Origin: Aureimonas sp. Leaf324
Lineage (GTDB): Bacteria; Pseudomonadota; Alphaproteobacteria; Rhizobiales; Rhizobiaceae
DNA length: 64,000 nucleotides
Direction of reading: 5' to 3'
Assembly: GCF_001423245.1 (NCBI RefSeq)
Contig: NZ_LMOH01000002.1
Coordinates: forward strand, 1-64,000
Both the position numbers and the translations under genes were made by a program. The notes under the pieces are model-generated. The model was not told where the DNA came from. It saw only the letters and a list, made by a program, of their open reading frames with translations, and searched no databases. How positions within the stretch are numbered: position 1 is the stretch's first letter; each line of letters starts with the position of its first letter. This document shows positions 25,947 through 33,246 of the stretch, piece by piece.

Positions 25947-26789
25947 CTAAGACGCCTTCACGATCCGGAACCCGTCGACTTCCTCAACGACCGGCAGGTT
26001 CGGCCAGCGCTGCATATCATGCAGAATGACAAGTCGACCGAGGTCGCCGCCGATCTCGCGGTTGATGCGATCAAAGGTCTTGAGCTGGTCCCAAACGCTG
26101 CCCGTCGCGTTAGCGAGGGGGACATAGACCCCATCATGGTTGTGGCCGCAGATGTTGCGCTTGGAGTAGACGCAGTCGCCCGAGATCACGAGCCGCCCGC
26201 GCGTCGTCTGGACGATCACGAACTGCTGGCCGACCGTGTGGCCGGCGCCAAGCCGAAGATGCAGGCCCGGCAGGAGGTCGTCGACGTCGCCCTCGACCAG
26301 GTTCAGACGGTGCTCCAGCGAGGCGTCGAAGGCGTGGCGCAGATCGTCCGGGTTGATGATCTCGGTGAGGTAGCCGAACTGGCGGGGCAGGGCGAGCGCC
26401 TCGATCCAGGACAGGAGCTCGGACTTCTGGATGTGGAGCCGAGCTTTCGGAAACTCGTGGATCGAGCCCATGTGGTCGAAATGGGCATGGCTGAGGACGA
26501 TGTCGGTGACGTCGTTCGGCGCGACGCCGAGGGCGGCCAGCATGCGCAGCGGCGAGACCCAGGAGGGCACGCCAAACTTCTCGCTCATGGCCTCGCCCGA
26601 GCCCTCCTTCATGAAACCGGTATCCACCAGCACCACGTGGGTCCCGCTCCGTGCGAGCACAAAGGAGAAGGGAACGTCGACCGTACCCTCGTCGTAGGCG
26701 CCATGAACGAGGCCGGCGACAAGCTGGTCCTTCGAGCGGGCGAACTCGATGACGTGGACGTCCCAGTTCGGGCTATCGGTGTCGGGCAT
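25947..26789 (-). CDS. MBL-fold metallo-hydrolase, AHL-lactonase-like
   Basis: A 280-aa enzyme of the metallo-beta-lactamase fold. The zinc ligands are visible in LSHAHFDHMGS, the later His of GAGHTVGQQ and Asp of VISGDCV. VLVDTGFM precedes them. The layout matches quorum-quenching N-acyl homoserine lactonases, but it is the last gene of a sugar-transport operon (four bases after the permease), so a sugar lactone or related ester is an equally likely substrate. No signal peptide. Confidence 0.82.
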   Translation of the reverse strand: MPDTDSPNWDVHVIEFARSKDQLVAGLVHGAYDEGTVDVPFSFVLARSGTHVVLVDTGFMKEGSGEAMSEKFGVPSWVSPLRMLAALGVAPNDVTDIVLSHAHFDHMGSIHEFPKARLHIQKSELLSWIEALALPRQFGYLTEIINPDDLRHAFDASLEHRLNLVEGDVDDLLPGLHLRLGAGHTVGQQFVIVQTTRGRLVISGDCVYSKRNICGHNHDGVYVPLANATGSVWDQLKTFDRINREIGGDLGRLVILHDMQRWPNLPVVEEVDGFRIVKAS

Positions 26790-26793
26790 GGGG

Positions 26794-27789
26794 TCAGCTT
26801 TCCGCGATCGAGCGGCCGAGGCTCGAAAGCCCGACAGCTAGGATGAGAATGGCACCTTGCAGGACATACTGCGAGAAAGTGGGCGCACCGAAGATGTTGA
26901 GGCCGTTGAAGCCGAAGGCGATGATCAGCGCGCCGATCAGCGTTCCGAGGATGTGGAACTCCCCATCCCGTAACGTGGCGGAGCCCAGGAACACAGCGGC
27001 AAATGCCGTCAGGAGGTAGCTGTCGGCGGCGCTCGCCGTGCCACTGCCAAGGCGTGAGGCGAGGAGGATACCGGTCAGTGCGGCACAGACGCCCGAGATC
27101 GCGAAGCCGAGAATCTTGATGCGGTCGACATCGATGCCAGCGAGCCGCGCGGCTGCCGGATTGCCGCCGACTGCCTGGATCTCCTGACCAAGGGCCGAGC
27201 GCTCCACCAGAACCCAAAGGCCGCCAACCACGAGCGCCATGATGACGATATTGTTCGGAATACCGAAGAGCCAGCGACCCAGCGACAGCTGGAGGAACGC
27301 TTCCGGAACACCCGACACGATGGGTACGCCGGCGGAATAGGCGAAGGCGAGCCCTGTCAGGATCGTGCCGACGCCGAGCGTCGCGATGACCGAGTTGACC
27401 TTGATCTTGGTGACGATCAGTCCGTTGACGAGACCGATCAGGGCACCTGCGCACAGGACGATCAGGATCGCGAGCGGGATCGGCAAACCGTTGGAGACGA
27501 TGAGGCCGGTCACGAGGATGCCGTGCAAGCTCGCCGCAAAGCCGACGGACAGGTCGAGTTCGCCGACCACCACTGCGAGCGTCAGCCCGGCCGCGATGAT
27601 CATTGTGAGCGAGGCCTGGTTCAGGACGTTGGTGAAGTTGTTGAGGGTGGGAAAGGCCCGCGGGGAGAGAACTGCAAACGCCGCGATCATGACAAGGAGG
27701 CCGATGATCGTCGCATACCGCGCGAAGATGCCGAGCGCGGTCTTCGCCTTCGGAGACAGGCGGCGGGTGGAGACGCTGGTATTGGTCAT
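26794..27789 (-). CDS. Sugar ABC transporter permease (RbsC type)
   Basis: A 331-aa membrane protein with about eight to ten helices and the BPD_transp_2 signature AGLTLAVVVGELDLSVG near the N-terminus and AVGGNPAAARLAGIDVDRIK in the middle. It forms the channel with the double ATPase at 27786. Its start overlaps the ATPase stop by ATGA, so the two are translationally coupled. Confidence 0.88.
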   Translation of the reverse strand: MTNTSVSTRRLSPKAKTALGIFARYATIIGLLVMIAAFAVLSPRAFPTLNNFTNVLNQASLTMIIAAGLTLAVVVGELDLSVGFAASLHGILVTGLIVSNGLPIPLAILIVLCAGALIGLVNGLIVTKIKVNSVIATLGVGTILTGLAFAYSAGVPIVSGVPEAFLQLSLGRWLFGIPNNIVIMALVVGGLWVLVERSALGQEIQAVGGNPAAARLAGIDVDRIKILGFAISGVCAALTGILLASRLGSGTASAADSYLLTAFAAVFLGSATLRDGEFHILGTLIGALIIAFGFNGLNIFGAPTFSQYVLQGAILILAVGLSSLGRSIAES

Positions 27790-29357
27790 GGTCTTGTGTC
27801 TCCGGCGTTGCGCCCTTCGGCGTAACTCGCCTCGATGATGGCGTTGCGGGTGAGGGCGGGTCCCGTCAGTTCACGCACGATCCGACCTTCCGCCATGACC
27901 AGCACCCGGTCGCAGAGATCCGGCAGTTCGTCAGGCTCGGACGATACGACGAGCACCGCCATGCCCTGGAGTGCGAGGTCGCGGATCAGGCTATGGATCT
28001 CACCACGGGCGCCGATGTCGACGCCGCGCGTCGGTTCGTCGAGGATCAGGATCTTGGGCTTGCGCAGCAGCCAGCGGCCAATGACGACCTTCTGCTGGTT
28101 GCCGCCGCTGAGACGCCCGACCGGCGCATGCCGATCCGGCGTCCGGATCGCCAGTTCGCGGATCATATCGTTGGACAACGTGCGCTGCCGGGCGGAGCTG
28201 ATGAGCGGCAGGAGATTGCCCGAGACGATCCGAGACAGGCTGGACAGATGGAGGTTGAAGGCAACGCTCTTCGTGAGAATCAGACCTTCGCTGCGCCGCT
28301 CTTCGGGCACGAGGCCGAACCCTGCCTTCACGGCGTCCGTGGGGCGGCGAGGCGCGAACTGCCGCCCCTCAAGCCGCATCGTGCCGCCATCCGGTCGGTC
28401 GGCGCCGTAGATAAGGCGCATGAGTTCGGTCCGCCCGGCGCCGACGAGACCGCCGATGCCCAGCACTTCGCTACTATGAAGCTCAAGGCTGACATCGCGT
28501 ACGCGCGGGCTCCGCGTCAACCCGGATACGGCGAAGACGACCTCGTTGCGGCGGATGTCGCCTATGGGCTTTTGGAGGTTCTCGACGGCGCCGCCGACGA
28601 TCGCCTCGACAAGTGCGGACCGCGTCAGGTCTGCGCCCTCGAGCGTTGCCACTGACCACCCGTCGCGGAACGCCGTGACGCGATGGCAGAGGCGCAGAAT
28701 CTCGTCGAGACGGTGGGAGACGTAGAGCACCGCGACGCCCGAGCGCGACAGGTCCTCGACGATGCGCAGCAGCGTCTCGGCCTCCGTCGCCGACAGCGAA
28801 GCGGTCGGCTCATCCATGACGATGAGGCGGGCCTTTCGCACAAGGGCGCGACAGATGTTGATAAGCCACTTCTCGGCGACCGACAGGCTTTTGACGCTGG
28901 AGAAGAGTGGCGCAGCGAGGCCGACGCGCCGCGCCACCGGCTCGACCTCGCGGGCGATCGATCGCCAGTCCACCATGCCAAAGCGCTGGCGTTTGGGCAG
29001 TCCAAGCATGATGTTCTGGAGAACCGTCATGCCGGGCACAAACGCCAGTTCCTGGTGGATGAACGTCATGCCGAGATCGGCCGCACGCTGGGGCGCGGAG
29101 ATTGCGGTACGCTCGCCGTCGACCGCGATCCGTCCCCGGTCGGGCTGCGTCAGCCCGGCCAGGATGCGGATCAGCGTCGACTTGCCTGCCCCGTTCGCAC
29201 CAACGAGGCCATGCACTTCGCCCGGCCGCACGGCAAGCGAAACGCCCTTGAGCGCCTGAACGCCGCCATAGGACTTGGCGACGTCCTCTGCGACGACGAA
29301 GGGCTCGGCATCGGCCATCGGTCGTCGCTCGGCCGGGCGCGGCGCGGCCTGCGGCAT
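27786..29357 (-). CDS. Sugar ABC transporter ATP-binding protein (two NBDs)
   Basis: A 523-aa protein with two nucleotide-binding domains. The first has GANGAGKSTLIRIL, LSVAEKWLINICRAL and LIVMDEPTASL; the second has a degenerate Walker A (GLVGAGRTELMRLI), LSGGNQQKVVIGRWL and ILILDEPTRGVDIGA. This is the RbsA/XylG pattern. ATG 29357 overlaps the stop of the binding-protein gene (TGATG) and is the best start; MADAEPF at 29318 is an alternative. It energises uptake with the permease at 26794. Confidence 0.88.
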   Translation of the reverse strand: MPQAAPRPAERRPMADAEPFVVAEDVAKSYGGVQALKGVSLAVRPGEVHGLVGANGAGKSTLIRILAGLTQPDRGRIAVDGERTAISAPQRAADLGMTFIHQELAFVPGMTVLQNIMLGLPKRQRFGMVDWRSIAREVEPVARRVGLAAPLFSSVKSLSVAEKWLINICRALVRKARLIVMDEPTASLSATEAETLLRIVEDLSRSGVAVLYVSHRLDEILRLCHRVTAFRDGWSVATLEGADLTRSALVEAIVGGAVENLQKPIGDIRRNEVVFAVSGLTRSPRVRDVSLELHSSEVLGIGGLVGAGRTELMRLIYGADRPDGGTMRLEGRQFAPRRPTDAVKAGFGLVPEERRSEGLILTKSVAFNLHLSSLSRIVSGNLLPLISSARQRTLSNDMIRELAIRTPDRHAPVGRLSGGNQQKVVIGRWLLRKPKILILDEPTRGVDIGARGEIHSLIRDLALQGMAVLVVSSEPDELPDLCDRVLVMAEGRIVRELTGPALTRNAIIEASYAEGRNAGDTRP

Positions 29358-30301
29358 CACTTGCCGAGCGCCTCGGGGTGCTGCTTGACGAAATCGGCGA
29401 CGGTTTCCTTCGTGACGAGAATGGCTGGCACCTCGGCAGCCTTCGGCGTCCAGTCGGCGCCGGCCTTCTTGATCTCGTCCAGCATTTCCACCATCCGCTG
29501 GCCTTCGGTGAAGCTGTCCTCCCAAGCGGTCGCGGTCATGTGGCCGTTCTGGACGTTCTCGATCGCCTGCGCGTTGCCGTTGACACCGTAGACCTTCACA
29601 TCGTCCCGGCCCTGCTGGCGCAGCGCCCCGATCGCTCCGATCGCCGGATCGTCCCAGCAGCCCCAGATGGCAAGGTTGCCGTCGCCGGCCGGGTGAGAGG
29701 CGAGCCAGGCGTTCGCATACTGCGCGCCGTCTTCGAAGTAACCTGGAATGCGCACCTCATTCTTGGTGACGGTGATGCCGGGGCTGGCCTTCAGCATCTC
29801 GTCGAGAAGAACTTCGCGGTTCCGGCAGACCTCTCCGGTGCGATAGGTCAGAGCGAGGAGACTGCCTTGGCCACCGAGATCGGCAATCATCTTTTCGATC
29901 ACGGGCTGGGCGATCGGCGCGCCCGATCCATTGGTCGCGGCGACCGATGAGCCGAGACCACCGCCCCAGGTGACTACGGGGATGCCCGCATCCTTGGCCG
30001 CGGCCAGACCCGCGCCGATCGACGAATAGGGAAAGACCATGTCGATGATGGCGCCGGCGCCGCGACCGGCGAAGTTCTGGATCGCTGAATTCGCCTGATC
30101 GGCACTGCCGGCGGCGTCGATGACGGAGACGGTCCAGCCGGCTTTCTCGGCGGCGGCGGTCGCGCCCGCGATATAGCGCACGTTGTTCGCTTCCGTGGCC
30201 GAGATCGAGACGATCCCGAGCAGCGGCTTGTCCTGCGCGACGGCAGGGGCGAGCGTCGCAGCGAGGCCTGCCGCGACAATAGCGATCGTTGAAGCGTTCA
30301 T
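29357..30301 (-). CDS. Periplasmic sugar-binding protein (RbsB type)
   Basis: A 314-aa protein with a Sec signal (MNASTIAIVAAGLAATLAPAVAQ). The mature part is a type I periplasmic-binding fold: PLLGIVSISATEANNVRYIAGATAAAEKAGW, IDAAGSADQANSAIQNF, KDAGIPVVTWGGG. It is the first gene of the operon with ATPase, permease and lactonase-like enzyme. Ligand unknown; family members bind pentoses, hexoses or polyols. Its promoter is shared with lacI and contains the operator-like site at 30352. Confidence 0.88.
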   Translation of the reverse strand: MNASTIAIVAAGLAATLAPAVAQDKPLLGIVSISATEANNVRYIAGATAAAEKAGWTVSVIDAAGSADQANSAIQNFAGRGAGAIIDMVFPYSSIGAGLAAAKDAGIPVVTWGGGLGSSVAATNGSGAPIAQPVIEKMIADLGGQGSLLALTYRTGEVCRNREVLLDEMLKASPGITVTKNEVRIPGYFEDGAQYANAWLASHPAGDGNLAIWGCWDDPAIGAIGALRQQGRDDVKVYGVNGNAQAIENVQNGHMTATAWEDSFTEGQRMVEMLDEIKKAGADWTPKAAEVPAILVTKETVADFVKQHPEALGK

Positions 30302-30351
30302 AGGATCCTCCCACAGTTGCTTCGGCTCCCGTTACCCTCCCGGCGAACAAC

Positions 30352-30367
30352 AGCGAACCGTTTTGCC
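30352..30367. promoter_or_regulatory. LacI-type operator 1
   Basis: AGCGAACCGTTTTGCC lies 51 bases before the binding-protein start. It matches the reverse complement of the second site (AGCTAACCGTTTCAGC), sharing AGC-N-AACCGTTT with the central CG typical of LacI-family operators. Regulation by the neighbouring regulator is inference. Confidence 0.55.
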
Positions 30368-30461
30368 AATCTGTGCCGAATACGAGTGGCAATGCAAGTC
30401 CCATTGACGCCGGGGCGGCTTCAGATAACGGTATCGGACATGAGAGCGACTTCGGCGCATT

Positions 30462-30477
30462 GCTGAAACGGTTAGCT
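30462..30477. promoter_or_regulatory. LacI-type operator 2
   Basis: GCTGAAACGGTTAGCT ends 11 bases before the lacI start codon, almost touching its GGAG ribosome binding site. It is the inverted partner of the site at 30352, with centres 110 bp apart. A weaker AACGGT-centred dyad (GATAACGGTATC) lies between them at 30424-30435. It suggests autorepression and possible looping. Confidence 0.55.
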
Positions 30478-30488
30478 GCGGAGCATGT

Positions 30489-31526
30489 TTGGCAACAATC
30501 CGAGACGTCGCAAAAGTGGCTGGGGTTTCTACGGCAACCGTGTCGGCGGTGGTCAACGATACTGCCTATGTCAGTCCCTCGTTGCGGGCCCGTGTCCTGG
30601 CCGCGATCGTCGACCTCGACTACGCCCCGATGTCGGCCGCCCGCAATCTGAAGCGCGGCCGCAGCCAGCTGATTGCGTTGGCCGTATCGGATTTGAGCAA
30701 TCCGTTCTTCGCCCGCATTGTCTGCGCCGCCGAGGCGGCGGTGGCCGACTGGGGTTACTCGCTGGTTCTCTTCAACAGCGATGAGAAGCCGGAGAACGAG
30801 CGGCGGATCCTCGCTCGAGTCCGAGCCCTGTCGTGCGATGGGCTTATGTTGGTTCCGATTGATGCGAGCCTGCGCCTTGATGGCCGCGATGGGGAAGGCG
30901 GCCGGATCCCGACCGTCCTGTTCGGGCGACGCGTTGCGGACGATCGCTGTGACACTGTTACAATCGATAATGTCTCGGCGGCTCGGCAGGTCGCCAACTA
31001 CCTCCTTGATCTTGGTCACCGCCGCATCGCGACGATCACCGGACCGCTTCATCTAACCACGGGGCGAGGGCGTCTCGACGGCCTCCTGGAGGGAATGGCG
31101 GCACGGGGTCTGGAGCCTGAGCCTTCGCATATCCGCAACGGAGCGTTCCGAGAGGACGTCGCTTATTCGGTGGCTCGAGAGCTGCTGACGAGTGCTGACC
31201 GTCCCACCGCGATCTATGTCGCCAACGGTGTCATGGCGCTCGGTGTCATGCGGGCGCTTGCTGACCTTGGGTTGTCGTGCCCGAACGACGTGTCCATCGC
31301 GTCCACTGACACTATTCCGGGCATCGGCGGGCTGCGTCCTCGCCTGACGCGAACGGAACATCCGATTTCGGACATGACCAACGAGGCGCTGCGGCTGCTT
31401 GTCGACCGTATCGAACGGGGGCCGGCCGCAGATCCTCGGAACGTCGTGTTCCAGCCAGCTTTGATCCTAGGTGAAAGCTGCGGGCCGGTGCAGCAGACCT
31501 TCGGCGCTTCAGCATCCGTTTTGTAA
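30489..31526 (+). CDS. LacI-family transcriptional regulator
   Basis: A 345-aa protein: HTH (MATIRDVAKVAGVSTATVSAVVNDTAYVSP) plus a periplasmic-binding-type effector domain (LIALAVSDLSNPFFARIV...RLTRTEHPISDMTNEALRLLVDRIE). The start is TTG 30489 with GGAG five bases upstream. It faces the sugar transporter operon and should repress it until the sugar binds. The last residues (ASASVL) and the stop codon are read from the tRNA-Thr remnant at 31511-31564: TAA is bases 36-38 of the tRNA. The C-terminus has therefore probably been rewritten by integration. Confidence 0.88.
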   Translation: MATIRDVAKVAGVSTATVSAVVNDTAYVSPSLRARVLAAIVDLDYAPMSAARNLKRGRSQLIALAVSDLSNPFFARIVCAAEAAVADWGYSLVLFNSDEKPENERRILARVRALSCDGLMLVPIDASLRLDGRDGEGGRIPTVLFGRRVADDRCDTVTIDNVSAARQVANYLLDLGHRRIATITGPLHLTTGRGRLDGLLEGMAARGLEPEPSHIRNGAFREDVAYSVARELLTSADRPTAIYVANGVMALGVMRALADLGLSCPNDVSIASTDTIPGIGGLRPRLTRTEHPISDMTNEALRLLVDRIERGPAADPRNVVFQPALILGESCGPVQQTFGASASVL

Positions 31527-31564
31527 ACCGAAGGTCGGGGGTTCAATCCCCTCAGCCGGCACCA
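31511..31564 (+). other. tRNA-Thr(TGT) 3' remnant, attachment-site-like
   Basis: From 31511 the sequence follows a tRNA: anticodon arm with loop TTTGTAA (anticodon TGT at 31522-31524), variable region, T-arm GGGGGTTCAATCCCC, acceptor AGCCGGC and discriminator-CCA at 31561-31564. The 5' half (acceptor 5' strand and D-arm) is missing and is replaced by lacI codons; one anticodon-stem position is mispaired. A 3' tRNA fragment without its 5' half is the usual trace of tyrosine-integrase recombination. It is not a functional tRNA gene. Confidence 0.75.
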
Positions 31565-31821
31565 CCCTAACCTACTGACATCATTGTGCAAATTCGATCG
31601 GATCGACACCATAACCGTGTCGCGGCGTGTTGCATGTATTTCCATCGGGTTTCGTTGATTTTCAGGGGTTCTCGCCGAGTTGCGGCTTGTTCGCGCGACA
31701 TGGATGCGACACGTCGCGCCGGTCCGGGTAGCAAAATGGTAGCAGTACGTTCTCGGCGTGTTCCCGGTAGCGTGCACCGGATCAGGCACGTAATCTTTGT
31801 GGCGAACGGAGAGGGATACCC

Positions 31822-32076
31822 ATGAGCCTGAGAGCAAGAGATGGCGACCGAACCGAGACGATCCAGCTTCGGGACGACGCCTCCCTCGACAACGTCCGTG
31901 AAGCCTTCAACGAATTGATCGCTTCTGCGGATGGCGCGGAGTTGCGTGGAATCGAGGTCAGCCAGTCGATCTGGCATCGCGGTATCGGCGATGAGTACCA
32001 AGGTGTTCCCTTAGCGCCTGCAGACGACCTTTATCCAGAAGTCGCTGTGCGCTCCGTGTTCGTGGGCAACGGTTGA
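31822..32076 (+). CDS. Hypothetical protein
   Basis: An 84-aa soluble acidic protein (TETIQLRDDASLDNVREAFNELIASADGAELRGIEVSQSIWHRG). GAGAGGG precedes ATG 31822 at good spacing. No domain recognised. It is the first gene right of the tRNA-Thr remnant and heads a short rightward series (31822, 32098, 32358, 32716) of probable cargo genes. Confidence 0.55.
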   Translation: MSLRARDGDRTETIQLRDDASLDNVREAFNELIASADGAELRGIEVSQSIWHRGIGDEYQGVPLAPADDLYPEVAVRSVFVGNG

Positions 32077-32097
32077 CGACAACCGAGGGAACTAGGC

Positions 32098-32301
32098 ATG
32101 CTGAAATTCGCCGCCGGCGCCATCGTTGGTGCGATCCTTACAGCCACCACTGGCGCCCTAGCTGTGGTCCATGCTGAGGTGAACACGAACGGCGTGTTGA
32201 AGGGCTACATCGTGCAGGACAAGCGCGGGCGCGCGGTCTGCCGCGATCCGATGGTCTGGAACCAGTTCCGCGGCCCCGAGAGCTACATCAACTGCCAGTA
32301 G
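32098..32301 (+). CDS. Small exported or membrane-anchored protein
   Basis: A 67-aa protein with an N-terminal hydrophobic segment (FAAGAIVGAILTATTGALAVVHA) that reads as a signal peptide or anchor. The short remainder (LKGYIVQDKRGRAVCRDPMVWNQFRGPESYINCQ) has two Cys able to pair. GAGGGA is found before ATG 32098. No family recognised. Confidence 0.6.
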   Translation: MLKFAAGAIVGAILTATTGALAVVHAEVNTNGVLKGYIVQDKRGRAVCRDPMVWNQFRGPESYINCQ

Positions 32302-32357
32302 GAATTTCGACGTCACGGTACGATCGTGTAGGCCAAGTACGCCATAGCGCTTACGCG

Positions 32358-32666
32358 CTGCTCGGCATCAGCTGTTGTGCCCTCCTGTCGGCCAACCTTG
32401 CGGAGGCGGCGCCAAAGAACGCCTACGATGCCTGTGTTAGCCGCCTGTGCAATTCAACGACGCAGCGCGACTGCTGGGTGAAGGCTGGGGCGGCTATGTG
32501 CGATAGCGACCAGATCCAGTGCAAGGAACTGCCGGATCACGCGCCCGCAAAGGCGCTGCGCCACGTCGGCGATCGCTGGCAGGTCCAGACGAGCTATGGC
32601 AAAGGCTACGTGAGCGACCGCATGATGATGCTCGACGGCCGATCCTGTCCGGCGCTGCTCGACTGA
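32358..32666 (+). CDS. Putative secreted Cys-rich protein, start unresolved
   Basis: In frame before the first GTG (32478), the translation reads as a signal peptide followed by a mature domain: ALLGISCCALLSANLAEAAP, then YDACVSRLCNSTTQRDCWV. The chain continues with MCDSDQIQCKELPDHAP and WQVQTSYGKGYVSDRMMML, the latter like a small SH3-type strand pattern. Six or more Cys suggest disulfides. No ATG, GTG or TTG exists upstream within the sensible part; CTG 32358 is used only to mark the extent. Either an unusual start, a small frameshift near 32330 or a decayed gene is possible. Confidence 0.4.
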   Translation: MLGISCCALLSANLAEAAPKNAYDACVSRLCNSTTQRDCWVKAGAAMCDSDQIQCKELPDHAPAKALRHVGDRWQVQTSYGKGYVSDRMMMLDGRSCPALLD

Positions 32667-32715
32667 TTTTCCTTATGCGCGCGGCTCGGCGACGTAGATT
32701 GGACAGAGGCAGACC

Positions 32716-33243
32716 ATGCCGGTCAAGCGGCTTCCCTGGCGCAAGTTCACGCCGGCGCAGATCGCGCTGATCGAGCGGCTGAGCGCGGCCGGCGGCAACG
32801 TTCTTGTCGACGAACTGCAGTATGGCGAGCAGCTGGCGCTGAACGAACTACGGCAGCTGAAGCTTGCTGAAATGCGGCTCGGCGCCTACTCGAAGCTCGA
32901 GGCGGTGCTGACCGCTGCCGGCGCCGCTCTACGCGACAAGGGGTTCACGACCGACCGCGTCGTTCTTCACGTCACGCCATCGCAGGCTGAGCTTCTGCGC
33001 TTCCTCGACGATGGCTGCCCCTCTGAGGAGAGCATCGGCAGCGAACCGAACAGCATGTCGGGGCAGATGAAGGACGTCTGCCGTCGTATGTGCCTTCGCG
33101 GTTGGGCGGAACGACACGGCGGGCGGGACGGCTTGCGCTGGGTCCGGCTCACGCCAGCTGGCCACGAGGTCCTGGCTGCCGTCAACGAGTGGGATCAAGC
33201 GATCCGGGAAGCTGGCGCAATTGAGAGGCATCAGCTTCACTGA
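32716..33243 (+). CDS. Hypothetical protein with two winged-helix-like halves
   Basis: A 175-aa protein. Both halves begin alike (FTPAQIALIERLSAAGGNVLV and VTPSQAELLRFLDDGCPSEE) and end in a wing-like AAGAALRDKG or WVRLTPAGHEVLAAV, suggesting tandem winged helices of the MarR/ArsR sort. This is pattern reading, not a named family. It converges with the ATPase-TOPRIM gene at 33247 with three bases between their stops. Confidence 0.5.
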   Translation: MPVKRLPWRKFTPAQIALIERLSAAGGNVLVDELQYGEQLALNELRQLKLAEMRLGAYSKLEAVLTAAGAALRDKGFTTDRVVLHVTPSQAELLRFLDDGCPSEESIGSEPNSMSGQMKDVCRRMCLRGWAERHGGRDGLRWVRLTPAGHEVLAAVNEWDQAIREAGAIERHQLH

Positions 33244-33246
33244 CCC

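Noticed and set aside
31484-31564. A complete tRNA-Thr gene
   Set aside because: GCCGG occurs at 31484, but the D-arm cannot be formed, the upstream bases are lacI codons, and the anticodon stem has a mismatch. Only the 3' half is a tRNA.
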